In this document: positions 9,583 through 20,265 of the stretch, one piece after another
How positions within the stretch are numbered: the first letter of the stretch is position 1
How the letters are laid out: the number at the start of each line of letters is the position of its first letter
From: Tragulus kanchil
Lineage: Eukaryota > Chordata > Mammalia > Artiodactyla > Tragulidae
Direction of reading: 5' to 3'
Assembly (NCBI GenBank): GCA_022376925.1
Contig: JAIOJX010000031.1
Coordinates: 134,186,854-134,250,853 of the forward strand
DNA length: 64,000 nt
The notes under the pieces: generated by a model
Database searches by the model: none
What the model saw: only the letters and a program-made list of their open reading frames with translations
Told to the model about the DNA's origin: nothing
Program-made: the position numbers and the translations under genes

Positions 9583-12500
9583 ATGCTGCCTCAGTATGTT
9601 CACAAGTTTGGTCAGAAGTTGGTCCGCAGGCGGCTGCTGGAGCCCAGGGAGGAGCCTGAGAATCATATGGCTGATTGTCTGGACACCCAAGACCTGGTGA
9701 TCATAGGTGTACGCAGGATGCTGAGCGCTGGTGTGCATATCCTGGTTGGTGCAGTGGCCAAGTACATAGCTGGACCAGCGATCATCATCTCCTTCTCAGT
9801 GGTTGTCCTGTCTTCCCTGTTGTCTGGGCTCTGCTATGTAGAGTTTGGAGCCCAAGTACCACGCTCTGGTTCTATGTATCTCTACAGCTATGTCATCATG
9901 GGCCAGGTGTATGGCTTCATCATTGGATGGAACCGCATACTGTCCTTAGTTGTTGGTGAGATGATGGGGTAGGGAAAGGGGTGGGGTTTAAGATCAAGAA
10001 GCTAGGAGAGATGAGTGGGATCTTTCCTCATTCATGAACACGTTATCCACCTTGTGGGGCTGTGCCATGCTCAGTCGCTTCAGTCATGTCTGACTCTTTG
10101 CTGCCCTATGTCCATGGGATTTTCCCAGCAAGAATACTGGAGCGGGTTGCCATGCCCTCCTCTAGGGGATCTTCCCAACCCAGGAATCGAACCCCACCTT
10201 GCTGGGGGAGGTGGGTGATAGTGACCATAAAACTCTGCAACTTCTTTCTACTCAGTTTGACCTTGTTGTTGTTGTTCTGTAAGTTGTGTCTAACTCTTTG
10301 TGACCCTATGGACTGCAGCATACCAGGCTTCCTTTTGATCCTGCTTTCCTTAAATGATGGGACTAAGAACCTTGAGGGCTTCCCTGGTGGCTCTGTGGTA
10401 AAGAATCAGACTGCCAGTGCAGGAGACACAGGTTCGATCCCTGGGTCAGGAAGATTCCCTGGAGGGCCCAGCAACCCATTCCAATATTCTTACCTGGAGA
10501 AACCCATGGGCAGAGGAGCCTGGTGGGCTGCAGTCCATGGGATCGCCAAGCGTGAGACATAGCTAAATAACAACAATAACAAATAACCTTGAAGGAAAGA
10601 AACTGTAGGGAGTGGGTGAGAGGAAGGCACATTCCTCAGGCTCATCACCTCATGGTAGTGAAACCTCTGTTCAGCTACTGCCTGTCTGGGAATTTTCCTT
10701 ACAGCCCAATTTAAAATGCCAGTTCTGATACCTCCCTTCTGGTCCCAGTTCTCTGTGCTTTATGTTCATTTTCTATTACTTTGATCTCATAGCGTTTTAA
10801 AGAGTTGACCTATTTTGTGAATCATCTGGGTCTCCCTTCCCCAAACCCCCTGAGAAGAAGCTCTTTGAGATCAGGGTCTTTTTGTTGTTGTTCACAACTC
10901 TCCACAGATAACTGGGGTTCAGTTTCTCTTTGTTCATCAAGATTCCTTCTCCTGCTATTTAGGCACTGCCTGTATAGCCCGGGCCTGGAGCTACACCTTT
11001 GACAGTCTGATTGGCAACCACATCTTTCAGGCGTTAGAGGAAACTTTCTCTCCGTATATGCCCTACTACCTGGCCAAGTACCCAGACTTTTTCTCACTGG
11101 GTCTGGTACTGCTGCTTACAGGTGAGTCAGGGGTCAGAGTTCAGATGGGGGGAATTGGCGTTATCCACTTGTGGGGCTGTGCCATGCTCAGTCGCTTCAG
11201 TCATGTCTGACTCTTTGCTGCCCTATGTCCATGGGATTTTCCCAGCAAGAATACTGGAGCGGGTTGCCATGCCCTCCTCTAGGGGATCTTCCCAACCCAG
11301 GAATCGAACCCCACCTTGCTGGGGGAGGTGGGTGATAGTGACCATAAAACTCTGCAACTTCTTTCTACTCAGTTTGACCTTGTTGTTGTTGTTCTGTAAG
11401 TTGTGTCTAACTCTTTGTGACCCTATGGACTGCAGCATACCAGGCTTCCTTTTGATCCTGCTTTCCTTAAATGATGGGACTAAGAACCTTGAGGGCTTCC
11501 CTGGTGGCTCTGTGGTAAAGAATCAGACTGCCAGTGCAGGAGACACAGGTTCGATCCCTGGGTCAGGAAGATTCCCTGGAGGGCCCAGCAACCCATTCCA
11601 ATATTCTTACCTGGAGAAACCCATGGGCAGAGGAGCCTGGTGGGCTGCAGTCCATGGGATCGCCAAGCGTGAGACATAGCTAAATAACAACAATAACAAA
11701 TAACCTTGAAGGAAAGAAACTGTAGGGAGTGGGTGAGAGGAAGGCACATTCCTCAGGCTCATCACCTCATGGTAGTGAAACCTCTGTTCAGCTACTGCCT
11801 GTCTGGGAATTTTCCTTACAGCCCAATTTAAAATGCCAGTTCTGATACCTCCCTTCTGGTCCCAGTTCTCTGTGCTTTATGTTCATTTTCTATTACTTTG
11901 ATCTCATAGCGTTTTAAAGAGTTGACCTATTTTGTGAATCATCTGGGTCTCCCTTCCCAACCCCGTGAGAAGAAGCTCTTTGAGATCAGGGTCTTTTTGT
12001 TGTTGTTCACAACTCTCCACAGATAACTGGGGTTCAGTTTCTCTTTGTTCATCAAGATTCCTTCTCCTGCTATTTAGGCACTGCCTGTATAGCCCGGGCC
12101 TGGAGCTACACCTTTGACAGTCTGATTGGCAACCACATCTTTCAGGCGTTAGAGGAAACTTTCTCTCCGTATATGCCCTACTACCTGGCCAAGTACCCAG
12201 ACTTTTTCTCACTGGGTCTGGTACTGCTGCTTACAGGTGAGTCAGGGGTCAGAGTTAGGATGGGGAGGATGAGGTATGGAAGGGGAATTGGGTTGGGAAA
12301 GCCTCGGGGTTCCAGAATGGTGGGGGAATTTGGACTGGGAAGAAGGGTTGGAATGATAAAGAGAGGAAAGCAAGACACAGACCATTTTCCCTTACCCTTG
12401 GACTATTGGAAATTTGGACTGGATCATTTTGGGGGGTGGGTGTCTGTCCTGTGCATTTCAGTTTTGCTTTTTTTTTTTTTTTTTTTAGTTATTGTTGGGG

Positions 12501-15500
12501 GAATTCCCTGGTGATCCAGTGATTAGGACTCTGTGCTTTCACTACTAGAAATGCAAGTTAAACTCCTGGTTGGGAAACTAAGATTCCACCTGCAAGCAGG
12601 ACACCCCTCGAAAAAAAGATCATTGTGAATGTTGAGTAGCATCCCTGGGCATGATGTACCACAAACCAGTGACACCCAGCCCTCCAAATTGTGTCAGCCC
12701 CTATGCTTCCAGACAGTGCCACTGTCCCTTGTGGGACAGAATCACCTCAGTTGAGAATCAAAACTTTTTTTTTTGGCTGCACTGAGTCTTTCTTGTGTGG
12801 CAGGCATGCAGGCTCATCATTGCTCTGCTCAGGCTCAGTGGTTGCGGCATGAAACATGGGATCTTAGTTCCCAGACCAGGAATCAAACTCACATCCCCTG
12901 CATTTTAAGGTGGATACTCAACCTCTGCACCACCAGCAAAGTCCCTAAGATTTTACAAAGTTATTTATTTATTTATTTATTTATTTTACTTTATTATGCT
13001 ATTGGAACATAATTTCTTTTTTTGGAATATACTTTCTTTGCAATGTTGTGTTAGGTTCTACTGTACATCATTGTAAATCAGCCATATGTATACATACATC
13101 CCCTCCCTTTAGAAGCCTCCCTCCCACACCCCAAAGATTTTTTTTAACTGAGAGGAAATTTTCCCCAGTTTTATTGAGGTATAACTGCCATACAACATTG
13201 TGAAAGTTTAAGATGATGTGAAAGACACATATATTGTGAGATGATAGCCAGAGTAAGAAATTAACCATCTTATAAGCTTGGTAGTTTGTGTCTTTTAAGA
13301 TATTGATCTATTTCATCCATGTTTTCAAATTTATCTGAATAAAATACTATTTCCTTTAAAAAAAGAAATTAACCATCTTAAAGTGTACAATTCAGTGGTG
13401 CTTAGTCCAGTCATAATGTTGTGTAACCATCTCCTCCAGCCAGTTCCAAGCATGCTCTTCACAACAAAAGGAAACCCCGGACCTACTGAGCAGTCACTAT
13501 TTGTCTGTCCACTACCAGTAACCTCCAGTCCTGAGCAACAATTTATTTGCTTTCTGTCTCAAGGGATTCAATTCTTTATTTTTTTGGCTCACCATGAGGC
13601 AGGCAGAACTTCCCGTACGTAGGCTCCAACCTGTGCCCCCCTAGAATGGAAACTTGAAGTATTAACACTGGGACCACCAGGGAAGTTCTGAATTTAGCTA
13701 TTTTCAAAGTTTCATTTTCCATTTTTTCCCACAGGACTTCTGATTCTGGGGTTTCGTGTGTTGCCCTGTGTAAACAAAGTGTTCATGAGCATCAACATTT
13801 TGGTTCTCAGCTTTATTATCGTCTCAGGCTTCATTAAGGGAGACCTGCACAACTGGAAGCTCACAGAACAGGACTACTCATTGAACACGTCTGAATCCAG
13901 TGACATTTATAGGTTAGGAGGCTATCCATGACCTTAGTAATGCATGGGCATGGAAAAGGTGCAGATCTGGGAATCTGGTGGTGGCTAAAAAGATCTTGGG
14001 CTTCCCTTCTGGTTTATGTGGTAAAGAATCTGCCTGCAGTGTAGGAGACCAGAGTTTGATCCCTGGGTCAGGAAGATCCCCTGGAGAAGGGAATGGCTAC
14101 CCACTCTAGTATTCTTGCCTGGGAAATCCCATGAACAGAGGAACCTGATGGGCTATAATCCATGAGATTGCAGTTGGACACAACTGAGCAACTAACATAA
14201 AGAGACCTGGGCTGATGGATCCAGGTGATGGGAGTCCTGGAGCTCAGGACTTGTGGTATGAAGGGAGGAGACCAGTAGACACAGCTGAGCACACCTCACC
14301 CATGTTCTTTCTCACTCCTTCTCTCACCATAGCTTGGGCCCTCTGGGTTCTGGAGGGTTTACACCTTTTGGCTTTGATGGGATTTTCCGAGGAGCAGCAT
14401 TGTGTTCCTACATGTTTATTGGGTTTGACTCCATTATCACTACAGGTAACATGGTCATTGTGTGTCTCATCTGGGATTTGCGCACAGATTGGGCTTCCCT
14501 TGGGCATAGGGGATTTTGTGCTTTCATCCCCATGTGTTTACTGACCCAATACTTCCTCCAATCCTGCAGGGGAAGAAGTCCGGAATCCTCAGCCGTCCAT
14601 CCTCATCAGCATCGTGGTCTCGCTATCAATCTGCTTTTTGGTGTATTTTGGTGTCTCGGCAACACTCACTCTCATGGTGCCCTACTACCAGATTGATCTT
14701 GACAGCCCCTTTCCTCAGGCTTTCCTCCATGTCGGGTGGGGCCCTGCTAAATACGTCGTGGCTGTTGGAATCCTCTGTGCTCTTTCATCTAGGTCTGTGG
14801 TGTGATTTTCTCCTCATTTACTGTCAGATGCTCAGGGATCCCAGTTCTTGGGATTGAGAGAGTAGAGAGAAAGACACCTTCCCCATGTAGACTAGGGAGC
14901 AGAAGCCTCGGTCTGTCCTGCTTCTGCATGTCCTCACATCTCTTTGTTTTCTTTTCCAGCCTCATGAACACCATGTTTGCCATGTACCGGTTGATCTGCA
15001 CAATGGCGGAGGATGGGCTCATTTTCCGGGGACTTGCCCAGGTCTACACCCGCACAGGCACCCCCATCAGGGTCATCATAGCTTCTGGAAGTCTTGCAGG
15101 TAGATAAACAAAACCCACTCCTTGGGCTTACCTTCTGGTTTATGTGGTAAAGAATCTGCCTGCAGTGTAGGAGACCAGAGTTTGATCCCTGGGTCAGGAA
15201 GATCCCCTGGAGAAGGGAATGGCTACCCACTCTAGTATTCTTGCCTGGGAAATCCCATGAACAGAGGAACCTGATGGGCTATAATCCATGAGATTGCAGT
15301 TGGACACAACTGAGCAACTAACATAAAGAGACCTGGGCTGATGGATCCAGGTGATGGGAGTCCTGGAGCTCAGGACTTGTGGTATGAAGGGAGGAGACCA
15401 GTAGACACAGCTGAGCACACCTCACCCATGTTCTTTCTCACTCCTTCTCTCACCATAGCTTGGGCCCTCTGGGTTCTGGAGGGTTTACACCTTTTGGCTT

Positions 15501-17799
15501 TGATGGGATTTTCCGAGGAGCAGCATTGTGTTCCTACATGTTTATTGGGTTTGACTCCATTATCACTACAGGTAACATGGTCATTGTGTGTCTCATCTGG
15601 GATTTGCGCACAGATTGGGCTTCCCTTGGGCATAGGGGATTTTGTGCTTTCATCCCCATGTGTTTACTGACCCAATACTTCCTCCAATCCTGCAGGGGAA
15701 GAAGTCCGGAATCCTCAGCCGTCCATCCTCATCAGCATCGTGGTCTCGCTATCAATCTGCTTTTTGGTGTATTTTGGTGTCTCGGCAACACTCACTCTCA
15801 TGGTGCCCTACTACCAGATTGATCTTGACAGCCCCTTTCCTCAGGCTTTCCTCCATGTCGGGTGGGGCCCTGCTAAATACGTCGTGGCTGTTGGAATCCT
15901 CTGTGCTCTTTCATCTAGGTCTGTGGTGTGATTTTCTCCTCATTTACTGTCAGATGCTCAGGGATCCCAGTTCTTGGGATTGAGAGAGTAGAGAGAAAGA
16001 CACCTTCCCCATGTAGACTAGGGAGCAGAAGCCTCGGTCTGTCCTGCTTCTGCATGTCCTCACATCTCTTTGTTTTCTTTTCCAGCCTCATGAACACCAT
16101 GTTTGCCATGTACCGGTTGATCTGCACAATGGCGGAGGATGGGCTCATTTTCCGGGGACTTGCCCAGGTCTACACCCGCACAGGCACCCCCATCAGGGTC
16201 ATCATAGCTTCTGGAAGTCTTGCAGGTAGATAAACAAAACCCACTCCTTTTTGATTATATTCCTTAATTTGCATATTTCCAGTTTTTTCTCACTCCATCC
16301 CCCCATCTTGTTTGTACCCTTATTCTAGGGCTCTTGGCATTACTCTTCCATTTCAGTGACCTTATGGACCTCATGTCGCTTCGGTCCCTGCTTGCTAACA
16401 CCCTGGTAGATTTCTCTGTCCTTGTCCTCAGGTGAGACTTCATTGCACTGTCACTGGGGGTCTTTGGCTCATGGGAATCCATGGGTAGCTAATCCTCTTC
16501 TGCCTTTATGTTGCCTTCTAAATGTTCTGCTCTGCTTCAGTGAAAAAGAGATAAATTAGATTGTAAGGTGTTGGTGAATAAGGACTGCTGTAAATACTGC
16601 CATAATACCTCTAATCCAGGTATCTGTCAGACCAGAATGTAAGCATGAACCAAAGAACAGAGGAAGAAGCTGAGATGGAACCTGTGTTAGAAAGGCCTTT
16701 GGACCCCATACCTGAAGCAGGAACCTCAAACTTCCTAGAGAGTCTGTGGTCCCCTATCAGCCCCATCCCCACTCAGAAATCCAGCCGGATTGTCTATGGA
16801 TGTGCCTTGCTTCTAGGTGAGTAGTGGGATTTCTCTTTGGTCGTATTCTGAAACTGAGAGGATAGGGTGAAGACAGAATGGCAGTGTGTATTTTGGCAGT
16901 TGAGGAATCTTAGAGGTATCATAGGCCTTCCTGAGGTGCGCAGCCTGGGGAGGGGTGTGGTCCAAGATCCTGACATCTTTGGTGTCTTGTGTCCAGCCTG
17001 TTCTCTTCCACCTTGACCCTTGCAGTTCTCCTGCTGACCATCTTGAGCCTATTCCTGGCCCACTGGCCCAGCCATGTGTTCTCTGGAGACCCCGTGTACA
17101 CCACAGTGGCTGTGCTGCTGCTGCTGTTCATCACTGGGGTCACAGTCATCATCTGGAGGCAGCCCCAGAGCCCCACTCCTCTTTACTTCAGAGTAGGTGA
17201 CTTCATGTGCTGAAAATATCCACCTTGAGTGAATGAAGCCTGCATGCTTTGAGGTCTCAACATCCTTCACTGGACCAGGGAAGAAGGGGAGTTGGTAAAA
17301 CCAGTGAAGTCTTTTTCTTGATCCATACTCAGTACTTTACATTTCCAACCTCAGTAGGCACTGAGCACAAAGCCTGAGTAGAACAGAGTTGTCCTGCCCA
17401 TGTGGGATAAGGTCTCCCTTTCAGATGTCTGTGGTGTGTTCAGGGATGACTTGACTCTGCCCACAGGTCCCTGCTGTGCCTGTCCTCCCACTGCTGAGCA
17501 TCTTTGTGAATGTTTATTTGATGGTGCACATGACCTCTTGGACCTGGGTCCTGTATGGCATCTGGATGGTGATTGGTAAGTGGTTTTCTGGGATAAAGAG
17601 GCCTCTTGGGTGACTGAATCTAATCCTCTTCCCACTGCCTACACTGTGTAAGTTAATATAATAGAAGGTCTATATCGGGCATTTGTAACTGAGAAGAGTG
17701 CCTACTTTTCCTTCTCACTGTCTCATCTCCCTACTAGGATTTGCCATATATTTTGGATACGGGATCCGACATAGCCCAGAGGAGAGCAATGAGTCATAG
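9583..17799 (+). CDS. SLC7A3-like: Cationic amino acid transporter 3-like protein (SLC7A family), 607 aa, 11 coding exons
   Basis: CAT proteins are plasma-membrane APC-superfamily carriers of Lys, Arg and ornithine. Coding exons (each GT-AG): 9583-9955, 10963-11121, 13735-13912, 14333-14445, 14570-14792, 14960-15099, 16329-16431, 16620-16816, 17026-17192, 17467-17575, 17738-17799. They join in phase to 608 codons, against about 619 residues for human CAT-3; the C-terminus is shorter, ending EESNES. The start has A at -3 and the CAT-3-like N-terminus FGQKLVRRR. Family landmarks are [10 protein letters not shown] (88-97), [21 protein letters not shown] (213-222), glycosylation sequon NTS (228), [10 protein letters not shown] (273-282), AEDGLIF (365-371), [10 protein letters not shown] (539-548) and FAIYFGYGI. 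Oddities: TM1 reads GVRRMLSAG (42-50) instead of the glycine-rich GVGSTLGAG; Gln108 replaces the Glu corresponding to Glu107 of mouse CAT-1; TM8 reads SLRSLLAN instead of SIGTLLAY. The frame is open, so it may be expressed, but ordinary transport activity is doubtful. Four exons occur twice in the window (see the duplicates); the exons chosen here could equally be the second copies. Confidence 0.88.
10060..10197 (-). mobile_element. Bov-A2 SINE, minus strand (second copy 11177-11314)
   Basis: 'CATGCTCAGTCGCTTCAGTC', 'AGAATACTGGAGCGGGTTGC' and 'GGGGATCTTCCCAACCCAGG' are reverse-strand Bov-A text. It is intronic in the transporter gene and repeated by D3. Confidence 0.85.
10262..10332 (-). mobile_element. 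Bov-A fragment, minus strand (second copy 11379-11449)
   Basis: 'TTGTTGTTGTT' followed by 'AACTCTTTGTGACCCTATGG' and 'CTGCAGCATACCAGGCTTCC' is a 5'-truncated Bov-A element. It was probably split from its neighbour by insertion. Confidence 0.75.
10378..10578 (+). mobile_element. Bov-tA SINE (second copy 11495-11695)
   Basis: Complete order: 'GGCTTCCCTGGTGGCTCTG', B-box 'GGTTCGATCCC', 'CCCATTCCAATATTCTTACC', 'GAGGAGCCTGGTGGGCTGC' and a CAA-rich tail 'AACAACAATAACAAATAAC'. Confidence 0.9.
12078..12236 (+). pseudogene. Second copy of transporter coding exon 2
   Basis: This is identical in sequence and splice sites to 10963-11121 and is contained in duplication D3. Its length of 159 nt is a multiple of three, so including both copies would repeat 53 residues (125-177) in frame and insert an extra part of TM3/TM4. 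No CAT protein has such a repeat. I treat it as an assembly duplicate rather than a genuine exon. Confidence 0.7.
12500..12622 (+). mobile_element. tRNA-derived CHR-type SINE fragment
   Basis: 'GAATTCCCTGGTGATCCAG', 'GGACTCTGTGCTTTCACTAC' and 'TGGTTGGGAAACTAAGATTC' mark a diverged CHR-type SINE in the intron. A pure T run lies just before it (12470-12486). Confidence 0.75.
12628..12758 (+). mobile_element. MER5A-type hAT DNA transposon fragment
   Basis: 'TGTTGAGTAGCATCCCTGG', 'CCCTCCAAATTGTGTCAGCC', 'CTTCCAGACAGTGCCACTGT' and 'CACCTCAGTTGAGAA' follow MER5A in order. It is an old fossil shared across placental mammals and a useful orthology marker for this intron. Confidence 0.8.
12763..12950 (-). 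mobile_element. tRNA-derived SINE, minus strand
   Basis: A poly(T) start, then 'GGCTGCACTGAGTCTT', 'ACATGGGATCTTAGTTCCC' and a tail 'CACCACCAGCAAAGTCCCT' correspond to a reverse-strand CHR-type SINE. Confidence 0.75.
12961..12987. repeat. (TTTA)n simple repeat
   Basis: A short ATTT tetranucleotide run between a SINE and an L1 tail in the intron. Confidence 0.9.
12988..13135 (-). mobile_element. L1 3' tail, minus strand
   Basis: 'GCAATGTTGTGTTAGGTTCT', 'TGTAAATCAGCCATATGTAT' and 'CCCTCCCTTTAGAAGCCTCC' are reverse-strand ruminant L1 3' UTR text. The following 13140-13270 and 13370-13565 are older L1M-like remnants; 13575-13685 is a broken reverse-strand SINE. Confidence 0.7.
13998..14200 (+). 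mobile_element. Bov-tA SINE (second copy 15124-15326)
   Basis: 'GGCTTCCCTTCTGGTTTATG', 'TTTGATCCCTGGGTCAGGAA', 'GTATTCTTGCCTGGGAAATC' and 'GGACACAACTGAGCAACTAA' give the full Bov-tA order within the intron before coding exon 4. Confidence 0.88.
15459..16225 (+). pseudogene. Second copies of transporter coding exons 4, 5 and 6
   Basis: Exons 15459-15571, 15696-15918 and 16086-16225 repeat 14333-14445, 14570-14792 and 14960-15099 with the same splice sites. Together they add 476 nt, not a multiple of three. The phase leaving exon 6 (1) does not match that entering exon 4 (2), so splicing both sets together would shift the frame and end the protein. This supports a false duplication. Only one set should enter the gene model. 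Confidence 0.75.
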
Positions 17800-18160
17800 T
17801 CACCAGCCTCCACATCCCAGACTTGACAAAAGCATCCCTGGTGCTGAGTCATCTTTTTTTTTTTAAAATTTATTATTTATTTTCATCTATCTTTATTCTT
17901 TTTTGGCATGTGTGGGCTTCCCATTGCAGTGACTTCTCTCATTGCAGAGCACAGGCACTGGGCACATGCACTCCAGAGTGCAGGCTCATGATTGGACATA
18001 CCAGCCCAGCTGCTCCAAGGCACGTGGGATCTTCCCGGGCCAGGGATTGAACCAGTGCCCCTTGCACTGCAAGGCGGACTCTCTACTCACTGGACCACCA
18101 GGGAAGCCCCCTGAGTCATCTTAACCATGAGAAATAAATGCTGTGTGGAATATCTCCATG
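17800..18160 (+). promoter_or_regulatory. 3' UTR with poly(A) signal of the CAT-like gene
   Basis: A canonical AATAAA is at 18133-18138, about 335 bases after the stop codon. The UTR was lengthened by a SINE inserted at 17856-18110. Without the SINE the stop-to-signal distance would be about 70 bases. Confidence 0.75.
17856..18110 (-). mobile_element. CpG-type tRNA SINE in the 3' UTR, minus strand
   Basis: The element reads backwards from a poly(T)/A-rich tail to 'CTGGACCACCAGGGAAGCCC'. It is flanked by a perfect 12-base target duplication, CTGAGTCATCTT (17844-17855 and 18111-18122). The clean duplication and the low number of changes suggest a fairly recent insertion. Confidence 0.92.
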
Positions 18161-18506
18161 ATGAGCTGGTTCATGGGCACCCTGAGCCTATTTGGACTGT
18201 GAAGGTGGAATGTGTTTATAGCCATGTATTTGTGGCTAGTGGACAGAGTGACCTCAATGGCGTATAATGCTGAAGTAAATATTTAAAACCATAATACACA
18301 TCCAGAAAAGTGTACTGCGTACATCCAGCAAAGCCAATTTTCACAAAGAAGTTACAATAATGTAACCAGCAACCAGAGGAAGAAATAAAATATTAACTTG
18401 CATATAAAGAGAGCCATGTTGTGCTTATTTCCACTGAAAACAGACAGATGGTCACATGGGAAGGAAACACAGGTATCTACATATTGTGTGGAGAGTTTCA
18501 CTTTAG

Positions 18507-18645
18507 GGAATTCCCTGGAGGTCCAGGGATTGGGACTCAGGGCTTTCACTGCCATGGCCAGGATTTAGTCCCTGGGTCAGAAAACAGATCCTGCAAACTG
18601 TGCTGTGTGGCCCCAAAATAAGAAAAACTAAATAAAATTTTTAAA
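18507..18645 (+). mobile_element. CHR-type SINE
   Basis: 'GGAATTCCCTGGAGGTCCAG', 'GGGCTTTCACTGCCATGGCC' and an A-rich end after 'GCTGTGTGGCCCCAAAATAA' are typical. The surrounding 18160-18500 and 18660-19390 are A+T-rich, with only vague L1-like pieces and no gene that I can see. Confidence 0.75.
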
Positions 18646-18920
18646 TGAATTTAGGCGCCCAGAAAAAAAATAACAATAAAATAAAATGAATTAAAAAAAA
18701 AAAGAGCTATACTTGTAAAATTTGAAAATCTGATCAGTTTTATTCAACTCTTCATGAGTTTAAATATGTTCTGTTACTCTCTTGTTTTCTGATATGGCTT
18801 ATAAAATGTTCATATTATTTTTGTCTTTAAATATTTGAGAGAATTTAATCAGAGACATCCTGTCCCCTCAGCCTGGGCTTTGCTTTGTGGGAGGATTTAG
18901 AACTACAAACTCATGTTCTT

Positions 18921-18980
18921 ATCTGTAAACAACAAAACTCTGTAAAAGTTAAAAGTAAAATAAAAGTTAAAAAAAAAAAG
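18921..18980 (+). mobile_element. 60-base A-tailed insertion with 11-base target duplication
   Basis: The 11-mer CTCATGTTCTT occurs at 18910-18920 and 18981-18991, flanking 60 bases that end in a poly(A) run. This is the signature of L1-mediated insertion of a very short RNA-derived piece. The source is not recognisable. Confidence 0.6.
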
Positions 18981-19559
18981 CTCATGTTCTTGTTATAGGG
19001 TAACTCAGATTTTTCTTTAGAAAAAACAACTGCTGTCTCAACATGAGAAAACCAATAGGCTGGAAGTAGAATGAAAGGAACAGACACACTGTGCCAACAG
19101 TAAGACAAGAAAGTAGCAGAGCCGTATTAACATCAAAGGAGATTTTTCAAAAAAACAGAGCGTAATAACAGACTGAATGTTTATTTTACAATGAGAAAGA
19201 GCAATAGTCATTTTCATCCTTTCCCCCAGCTGTGTTGAGATACAGAATCACACTGTGTAATAAGAAGTTTACTTTTCTGTCATAGACTCTTAGAGTTACA
19301 TAGTGTAGTTGATGAGGAAAAGTTCTTGAAAACAAAACCCTGCATGGCCAGAGGTGAGGAAGGAAGCCATGGTTGGTTGATGAACTAATATAGGCATATC
19401 TCAGGGATGTTGCTAGTTTGTTCTTATTTTTATTATTTTATTTTTTATTTTTAGCATTCTTCTCTTTTTTAAAATAATTATTTATTAGAATCTGCACCCT
19501 ACTAGACTATGAACACCTGAGAGAAAGGGCTGCATTGTATTCATTCTTTTTATTTATTT

Positions 19560-19884
19560 TTGACTATTCTGGGTTTTCACTGCTGCCACAGGCTCTTCTC
19601 TAGTTGCAGGGAGTGGGGGCTACTCTCTAGTGGAGGTGAGCAGGTTTCTTGTTGTGATGACTTCTCTTGTTGTGGAGTTTAGGTTCTAGGACACACGGGC
19701 TTCAGTAGTTGCAGCACATGGACTCCACAGTTGCAGCTCCAAGGGTCCAGAGCACAGGCTCCATAGTTGTGGCTCAAGGGCCCAGTTGCTCCACAGCATG
19801 TGGGATCTTCCTGGATCAGGGATGGAACCCGTGTCTCCTGAATTGGCAGGCAGATTCTTCACCACCGAGCTACCAGGGAAGCCC
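19560..19884 (-). mobile_element. Long tRNA-derived SINE, minus strand
   Basis: 'GCTGCCACAGGCTCTTCTC', 'GGGGGCTACTCTCTAGTGG', 'CTCCACAGCATGTGGGATCT' and 'GAGCTACCAGGGAAGCCCT' form a long CHR-2-like element. The same type recurs at 27862-28174, 32020-32350, 41445-41776, 53435-53690 and 63130-63345. Confidence 0.85.
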
Positions 19885-20078
19885 TCTTGTTTGTTTTTAG
19901 ATGACCACAATAAAGAGCATGGCAATAAAGAGAGTCACACAAGGTTTAGTTTCTCAGTGTATGTAAAAGTTATGTTTACATTACACTGCAATCTATTCAG
20001 TGTGCAAAGCATTCTGTCTAAAAGGACACTGTACACTCCTTAATTTAAAAATACTTTATTACCAAAAATTCTGGGCCA

Positions 20079-20215
20079 ACCCTTGTGGTCTGTTGGCTAA
20101 GTCTCCCCACTTCCAATGCAGGTGGCCTGGGTTTCATTCCTGGTCAGGGGACTGGATCCCACATGTCCCAACTAAGATCAAAGACCCTGAGCGTTGCAAG
20201 TAACAACCTAACCAC
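20079..20215 (+). mobile_element. tRNA-derived SINE fragment
   Basis: 'GGGCCAACCCTTGTGGTCTG', 'CCTGGTCAGGGGACTGGATC' and 'CAACTAAGATCAAAGACCCT' mark a diverged SINE lying inside the Tigger element. Confidence 0.65.
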
Positions 20216-20265
20216 CAAGATTAGGTCTTAACCTAACCACACAGGCAAGATGCTAACCACCATCA

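Larger units (their letters stand above)
10041..12291. repeat. Tandem duplication D3, includes one coding exon
   Basis: Copy A is 10041-11158 and copy B 11159-12291, offset 1117-1118. The last 17 bases of copy A (11142-11158) look like the right-hand sequence after 12257 with 18 bases deleted, as if copy A ended in poor-quality sequence. The unit holds two Bov-A pieces, a Bov-tA and coding exon 2 of the transporter. Confidence 0.95.
13995..16249. repeat. Tandem duplication D4, includes three coding exons
   Basis: Copy A is 13995-15123 and copy B 15121-16249, offset exactly 1126, with a 3-base shared junction (CTT). I saw no differences between the copies. The unit spans a Bov-tA and transporter coding exons 4, 5 and 6. 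Confidence 0.95.

Noticed and set aside
10378..10450. tRNA genes suggested by B-box motifs (GGTTCGATCCC)
   Set aside because: All such motifs lie in tRNA-derived SINE heads; no cloverleaf with intact stems is present.
14333..16225. Genuine exon duplication giving alternative splicing of the transporter
   Set aside because: The phase of exons 4-6 does not allow both sets, the copies show no difference, and seventeen similar duplications occur in unrelated DNA of the same window.
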